From CAZPQK01 sp964588695 (lineage in GTDB: Bacteria > Krumholzibacteriota > Krumholzibacteriia > WVZY01 > JAKEHA01), in contig CAZPQK010000001.1 of assembly GCA_964588695.1 (NCBI GenBank), positions 389,279 through 453,278 on the forward strand: a stretch of 64,000 nt of DNA. Direction: 5' to 3'. This document shows, one piece after another, positions 60,157 through 64,000 of the stretch (the stretch's first letter is position 1; each line of letters begins with the position of its first letter). A model generated the notes under the pieces. The model had not been told where the DNA came from, searched no databases, and saw only the letters and a program-made list of their open reading frames with translations. Position numbers and translations under genes: made by a program.

Positions 60157-63078
60157 CTACAAGTTGGCGATGTTGTAGCGCTTCATTTTAGCTAGGAGGG
60201 TGGTGCGCGGGATGCCGATTTCGTCGGCAGTGCGGAGGCGGTTCCAGTCGTTTTTGTCGAGTGCTTCCAGAATCATTTCTTTTTCGAACTGGGCAACGCG
60301 CTCTTCAAACGAGGACCGGGGTCGACTCTTTCGTTTGATCTCGGCCTGCAGAATGGGCGAAAGCATTTCAACGACTACCCGCTGCCCCGGCGCAATCAGC
60401 GAGACAACTCTCGATATCTCGTTCTTAAGTTCGCGAATGTTACCGGGCCATGAGTAAACTTTTAGTGCCTGTTGTATGTTCTCCGCGATTTCGGGCGTGG
60501 CGTCGTCGCCGGCAGCCTCACTAAAGAAGTGGCGCGCCAGGAGAGGGATGTCGTCGGGGCGTTCGCGGAGCGCGGGGATGACGAAGTTAACGGCGCTCAA
60601 GCGATAGAAGAGGTCTTCGCGAAAGTTGCCTTTGCGAACTTCACGCGCCAGGTCGCGATTGGTTGCGGCGACGATGCGCACGTCGGCGATGCGCGTCGCG
60701 TTGTCACCGAGTCGTCGGTATTCTCCGCTCTCGAGTAGTCGCAGGAGTTTGACTTGAACACTTTCAGGCATCTCTCCAATTTCATCCAGAAAGAGAGTTC
60801 CGCCGCGCGCGTCTTCGATGAGTCCTTCACGATCGCCAACTGCATCGGTGTAAGCGCCGCGCACGTGACCGAAGAGTTGGCTCTCGACAAGGGCAACCGG
60901 CATACCGCCAGCGTTGATTGCAACAAACTTACCGCCGCGTCCGCTCGCCTTGTGAATCGCGCGTGCAAGTAAGTCTTTGCCGACTCCGGTTTCGCCGTTG
61001 ATAAGCACGTTTACGGGACGTTTGGCGGCGCGCTCGGCAAGGGCGAGTACTCTGATGAGTTTGGTGTCGACAGTTTTGATCGGCGTGAATGGACCTTTCG
61101 GATGTTTAACGCTGCCGTCGAGAAATCCACTCCATGGGTCGCGCGTTGTCGGCTTGGGCGAGGAGGTCGTTAGTTTGCCGACGACATCCATCGAGGTAAC
61201 GACGCGCTCGAAGAACAGCGGCGTCGGACGGTAGTCAGAGTCGTGGGTGGAGCACAGGTAGTACGTGGTGTCTCCGGGGAGCGGAGTAATCACGACAACG
61301 CGATCTTCGAAGTTCTTGTGAACGGTTGGCGCCTTGGGGTTCAAGGCGTGGCGAATACCGGGCCGATCCAAACGACGAAGGATCTCTTTGGCGTCGGCGA
61401 CAGGGATGTTGTAAGCAAAGGTAACGCGATGGCCGCCGCTATCGGGTCGGGCGACGAAGAGCTGTTCGGCTTCTAACGCTTCGGCAAGGTCATGGCTGAG
61501 TGCGGCCCGGCTAAGTCGCGATGCGACCGCGGCGCTCTCATAGGCCTGAAAGAGTTTCCCGGATGTCTGCGCACCTTGTTGTCCAATTTCAAAGGAGCAC
61601 TGGTCGATAAGTTTTTCGGTAGCTTTGATCTGATTGGTAAGCCGACGTTCATCGAGCCCTTGAAGCTGCTTGAGAAGCGGGCGGGCCTTATCGAGTTCGT
61701 CGTGCGCGCGAGAGATTTCGCCCAGCGACGCGTAGACGTCGGCCAGCACAATGTGGGATTCGGCTGTGTAGTAAGGTACCGCAAGTTTTTCGAGTGGCGA
61801 TCGGATACTTAGCAAAAGCTCTTCGGCATCACGGGGAGATTTGCGACGTACGGCCTGCGCTTCGGCCAGGGTGCTCCGCACGTATTCCACAGCGTCGACG
61901 TCTTCCGAGATTTCGCGCGCTTTGCGAGCACAAAGAGCGGCTTTAAGTTCGTCGTTGAGCTTGAGCCACATCTCGGCCCGAACCCGAAGCGAGGACGCCA
62001 ATTCGGCCATGTCGCCGTAGCGCTTGCACGCCGCAATTGCTTCGCGTGAGTGCAACCGGCATTCTTTTTGTCTGCCTCGCTCACAATAGTATTCGGCGCG
62101 ACGGCGCAAGAACTCCACGTGGATGTCCGGTAAATGCTCTGTGTTTGAAGACTCCAAAACCTCAAGCACTTTTTTCGCCGTCTCCCATTTGCCAGCGATA
62201 ACAGCAGCTTCAAGAATGAATTCTTGAATAACGAGTGCATTGCGCGCGGATAGGTATTTGTTGGAGGTAAGAATATTTAGCTCGTCAAGCGCAGCGCGAG
62301 CTTTCCGGCGCAGCAAACTAACCCGAGTTGGCAAGATGACGATGTTCTGCCACTGTGCAGATTGCTCCGCTAACCCAAATGATTGTTGCGCTTCGCACAA
62401 TTGTTGGCAGCTCTGCGCCGCCATTATTAGCTGACCCGACCGATATCGATTTATGGTCAGGTTAGCTAAAGCGGTCACTACCCCATAATTGAAACCGATG
62501 CTGCGAGAAACCTGTTCGATGCGTTCACAAATCAACGCGGCGTCCTCGAATCGCCCGAGCCGCTTCTTTGCGACGCTTAGATCGCTAAGTGCGTATATCT
62601 TCTGTACTCTGGCGTTACCTCGCTCGAACGCACCACACGCTTCGATCAGTAGATCTTCGCCTTCGAGTATCCGTCCAGTCGAGAAAGAAAGTAAACCAGC
62701 ATACTGGCAAATCAAACCATAGAGCGAGTGGTCGTGGTGTTCTCGCAATCGCTCTCGGCGCGACAGCGCGTCGTGTAACAAATGCTCAAGTTCGCCTTTT
62801 CCACCCAACTGAATCCAACAATCCAGTATAAACCGATACGTGTCGTACTCGAGCGTTTTCGTAGATACCTTGGAATTCAGCTTTGTCAATTCAGCGATGG
62901 GCAATGAGTGCCTAGAGAGGTAAAGAGCTCCGATATAAACACTTTGCCCAAGTGTTGCCGGATCAGCCAAAGCACTTATCGGATCGCGATACAACGCGTT
63001 CGCTAAGTCCATGTCGTTAACGATCTGGCCGATACTTGTCGAAGACTCGTGTTTCTTCAGAAGCTCATTAGAAATCAC
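60157..63078 (-). CDS. Sigma-54-dependent-type activator with long TPR-like N-terminal region
   Basis: A 973-residue regulator. The first 600 or so residues are helical TPR-like repeats (SFGLAEQSAQWQNIV, KSPRDAEELLLSIRSPLEKL, YTAESHIVLADVYASLGEISRAHDELDKARPLL) instead of a receiver domain. The AAA+ domain has Walker A GETGVGKD (about residue 694), Walker B GGTLFLDEIGE and the sigma-54-contact loop GAYTDA in place of GAFTGA. The C terminus carries a Fis-type HTH (RTADEIGIPRTTLLAKMKRYNI). It should remodel sigma-54 holoenzyme in response to a ligand or partner bound by the TPR region, possibly the adjacent kinase. The GTG start overlaps the upstream gene stop as GTGA. Confidence 0.88.
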   Translation of the reverse strand: MISNELLKKHESSTSIGQIVNDMDLANALYRDPISALADPATLGQSVYIGALYLSRHSLPIAELTKLNSKVSTKTLEYDTYRFILDCWIQLGGKGELEHLLHDALSRRERLREHHDHSLYGLICQYAGLLSFSTGRILEGEDLLIEACGAFERGNARVQKIYALSDLSVAKKRLGRFEDAALICERIEQVSRSIGFNYGVVTALANLTINRYRSGQLIMAAQSCQQLCEAQQSFGLAEQSAQWQNIVILPTRVSLLRRKARAALDELNILTSNKYLSARNALVIQEFILEAAVIAGKWETAKKVLEVLESSNTEHLPDIHVEFLRRRAEYYCERGRQKECRLHSREAIAACKRYGDMAELASSLRVRAEMWLKLNDELKAALCARKAREISEDVDAVEYVRSTLAEAQAVRRKSPRDAEELLLSIRSPLEKLAVPYYTAESHIVLADVYASLGEISRAHDELDKARPLLKQLQGLDERRLTNQIKATEKLIDQCSFEIGQQGAQTSGKLFQAYESAAVASRLSRAALSHDLAEALEAEQLFVARPDSGGHRVTFAYNIPVADAKEILRRLDRPGIRHALNPKAPTVHKNFEDRVVVITPLPGDTTYYLCSTHDSDYRPTPLFFERVVTSMDVVGKLTTSSPKPTTRDPWSGFLDGSVKHPKGPFTPIKTVDTKLIRVLALAERAAKRPVNVLINGETGVGKDLLARAIHKASGRGGKFVAINAGGMPVALVESQLFGHVRGAYTDAVGDREGLIEDARGGTLFLDEIGEMPESVQVKLLRLLESGEYRRLGDNATRIADVRIVAATNRDLAREVRKGNFREDLFYRLSAVNFVIPALRERPDDIPLLARHFFSEAAGDDATPEIAENIQQALKVYSWPGNIRELKNEISRVVSLIAPGQRVVVEMLSPILQAEIKRKSRPRSSFEERVAQFEKEMILEALDKNDWNRLRTADEIGIPRTTLLAKMKRYNIANL

Positions 63079-63395
63079 AGTCGTTCACCTGCGCGTTCGG
63101 CCGTAATACTTTTTACGTGAAGAAATATGCTGAAGCCAACCATCCCACGAAACACTACAACAACACGAACGCGAGAACCTGCGAGTACTCCACCTCCAGG
63201 GCGATCTCCGCCGCCAACATTACCGTCCGTGTGGAAATGTCCTTTGTATCCACTGATTGAATCCGAGTCCCCTCCGCTACGCGACGGGCGATCATCCCCT
63301 TTGACGCCCGCGAAAACAGAAGCCGGTAGCAATAACAACACGACCATCAATCCACAAAACAGTTTCCTCAGTCGAACACTACTACTCGTTCGCAT
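63075..63395 (-). CDS. Small two-helix exported or membrane protein upstream of the activator
   Basis: A 106-residue protein with a hydrophobic N-terminal helix (LFCGLMVVLLLLPASVFAG), a glycine-, aspartate- and histidine-rich middle (GYKGHFHTDGNVGGGDRPGGG), and a second hydrophobic stretch (VRVVVVFRGMVGFSIFLHV). GAGG lies 8 bases before the ATG. It begins 3 bases after the previous gene and overlaps the activator start by 4 bases. It may be a signal-input component of the operon; no family is recognised. Confidence 0.55.
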   Translation of the reverse strand: MRTSSSVRLRKLFCGLMVVLLLLPASVFAGVKGDDRPSRSGGDSDSISGYKGHFHTDGNVGGGDRPGGGVLAGSRVRVVVVFRGMVGFSIFLHVKSITAERAGERL

Positions 63396-63398
63396 GAC

Positions 63399-63635
63399 TT
63401 AACCTCGTCGAGTGCGCGCGTCCATCGGTGGGGTCCCGGTGCGCGTGGAAGGATTAGTTGCACCCACAAAAAAACCGCGACGCGTAGACGTACGCGTGCG
63501 GCTGCCGTGGATCGTTAATTCGTTGGCGGCATTCGCCAGGTGGCCTGGATGCAATTCTACCGTGTCCGCCATTTGAACTTGAGCAACGTCAAACGCGGAC
63601 CCAGTGTGATGATGATAGACAGTCGTCATGGTCAA
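63399..63635 (-). CDS. 78-residue hypothetical protein, first gene of the activator-kinase operon
   Basis: A small hydrophilic protein with a histidine run (YHHHTG) near the N terminus and a Thr/Arg-rich C terminus (SRTRTSTRRG, TNPSTRTGTPP). The TTG at 63635 follows GGGAG by a normal spacing; an ATG two codons later is too far. The start region can fold into a hairpin (63630-63657). No signal peptide or named family. Its existence rests mainly on the tight operon spacing. Confidence 0.4.
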   Translation of the reverse strand: MTMTTVYHHHTGSAFDVAQVQMADTVELHPGHLANAANELTIHGSRTRTSTRRGFFVGATNPSTRTGTPPMDARTRRG

Positions 63636-63657
63636 CTTTTTCTCCCGTCAGTTGACC
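63630..63657 (-). promoter_or_regulatory. Start-site hairpin displaying the ribosome binding site in its loop
   Basis: GGTCAAC (63630-63636) and GTTGACC (63651-63657) are perfect inverted arms. In the minus-strand message the GGGAG sequence lies in the 14-nt loop and the TTG start in the 3' arm. Opening and closing of this stem could set translation of the operon's first gene. Confidence 0.4.
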
Positions 63658-64000
63658 AGTGAGATAGCCTCTTGCCGACTTCAATTGTAACACTTCCGTA
63701 TGGAGAGGTTCAAATGAGTTTAGTCGCACCTTCGTGGACGTTAACTAACTATATAACAATCAATTACGCGCTTGTTCGCGCGCGACGGGTTTGACCAGCC
63801 TAGCGTCCACGACGTTGACAGCTGTGATTTCACGGAGTTCGACGGCGCGGCACCGGTTCGGGTTTTCCGCTTTGGGTTGTTTCGTGCCCACGTGACTCGA
63901 GTGGACTGATCGTCGAAAGTTTATGTTTGTCGCACACACCCGCTGGTTTTTTCTTGACGTGTTTTTGTCGTGTCAATGTCTGGCAAACAGACATGTTTGC
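63636..64000. other. 365-bp region at the window end, upstream of the activator operon
   Basis: It contains a possible 26-codon frame on the plus strand (63714-63794), an inverted repeat TTGAC/GTCAA (63954-63958 and 63972-63976), and a hairpin ATGTCTG-GCAAA-CAGACAT (63976-63994) at the very end. The AT-rich stretch around 63745-63770 could hold the operon promoter. Nothing else is recognisable. Confidence 0.4.
63714..63794 (+). CDS. Possible 26-residue micro-protein divergent from the activator operon
   Basis: A short frame starting MSLVAPSWTLTNYI and ending VRARRV. GGAGAGG lies about 5 bases before the ATG, a good ribosome binding site. Amphipathic with a basic end. Length is too small for codon statistics. 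Confidence 0.25.
   Translation: MSLVAPSWTLTNYITINYALVRARRV

Noticed and set aside
63127..63402. A plus-strand frame opposite the small membrane protein
   Set aside because: Antisense to a gene supported by operon spacing and a ribosome binding site; proline/threonine-rich shadow translation.

Overview
The window looks like a chromosomal segment from an uncultured or poorly studied Gram-negative bacterium of moderately high GC. It probably belongs near the FCB superphylum (an Eisenbacteria/Krumholzibacteria-like candidate lineage); this placement is an inference from gene content, not a phylogeny. Supporting signs: six secreted proteins end in a FlgD-like/T9SS type A C-terminal domain (NPFNPTTS-type start, GVYFYRL-type strand, basic KMVLLK/R-type end); several predicted lipoproteins and outer-membrane barrels occur; genes are dense on both strands; GTG and TTG starts are frequent. 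I see no tRNA, rRNA, CRISPR array, integrase or insertion sequence.

Layout. 0-6.8 kb: a truncated branched-chain aminotransferase, a ferredoxin-NADP reductase-type flavoprotein without its iron-sulfur cysteines, a tandem-repeat/palindrome region, polX and nth (DNA repair, overlapping by 1 nt), a small secreted protein, a MerB-like protein and a VOC protein. 6.8-10 kb: an ECF sigma/anti-sigma pair, a DUF6249-type membrane protein behind a hairpin-rich leader, a SigZ-like ECF sigma factor, a 23-residue cysteine-rich peptide behind a near-perfect ribosome binding site, and another small secreted protein. 10-25 kb: a hydrolase-DCC fusion, a Cys/Met-metabolism PLP enzyme with an SDR, a hydrolase, an ABC-F protein, rfbC-rfbD, an arylsulfotransferase-like exported protein, an ATP-grasp/DUF362 gene pair, dinB and an SDR. 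25-40 kb: two tandem 14-repeat propeller lipoproteins, a DUF2927-like protein, a sugar dehydrogenase-like exported protein, a TAP-type hydrolase lipoprotein, a barrel protein, a large zinc metalloprotease and a DPP-IV-type peptidase. 40-56 kb: a run of exported cargo proteins (LVIVD, FG-GAP), an M16 peptidase, a WD40/TolB-type Ser/Thr kinase, mnmH and more small secreted proteins. 56-64 kb: a ZU5-like lipoprotein preceded by a sigma-54-type promoter and a palindrome, then a convergent four-gene operon of two small exported or membrane proteins, a TPR plus sigma-54-AAA+ regulator and a Ser/Thr kinase with a TPR-like tail.

Three things stand out. First, five separate secreted proteins (4953, 9551, 39635, 47645 and 53718) end in one shared motif, VPxxE-x-[ST]-W-G-x-[IV]-K-x-[LM]-[YF], within a few residues of the C terminus; this looks like an undescribed sorting or processing tag, distinct from the T9SS-type domain. 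Second, the 63.6-56.3 kb cluster pairs a sigma-54-type activator with a kinase and, across the convergent junction, a lipoprotein gene carrying a matching promoter class. Third, a palindrome of form TTACATyCA-NNN-TGrATGTAA recurs in four intergenic regions.

All coordinates and motif counts were read by hand; family assignments rest on recognisable motifs, not on database searches.
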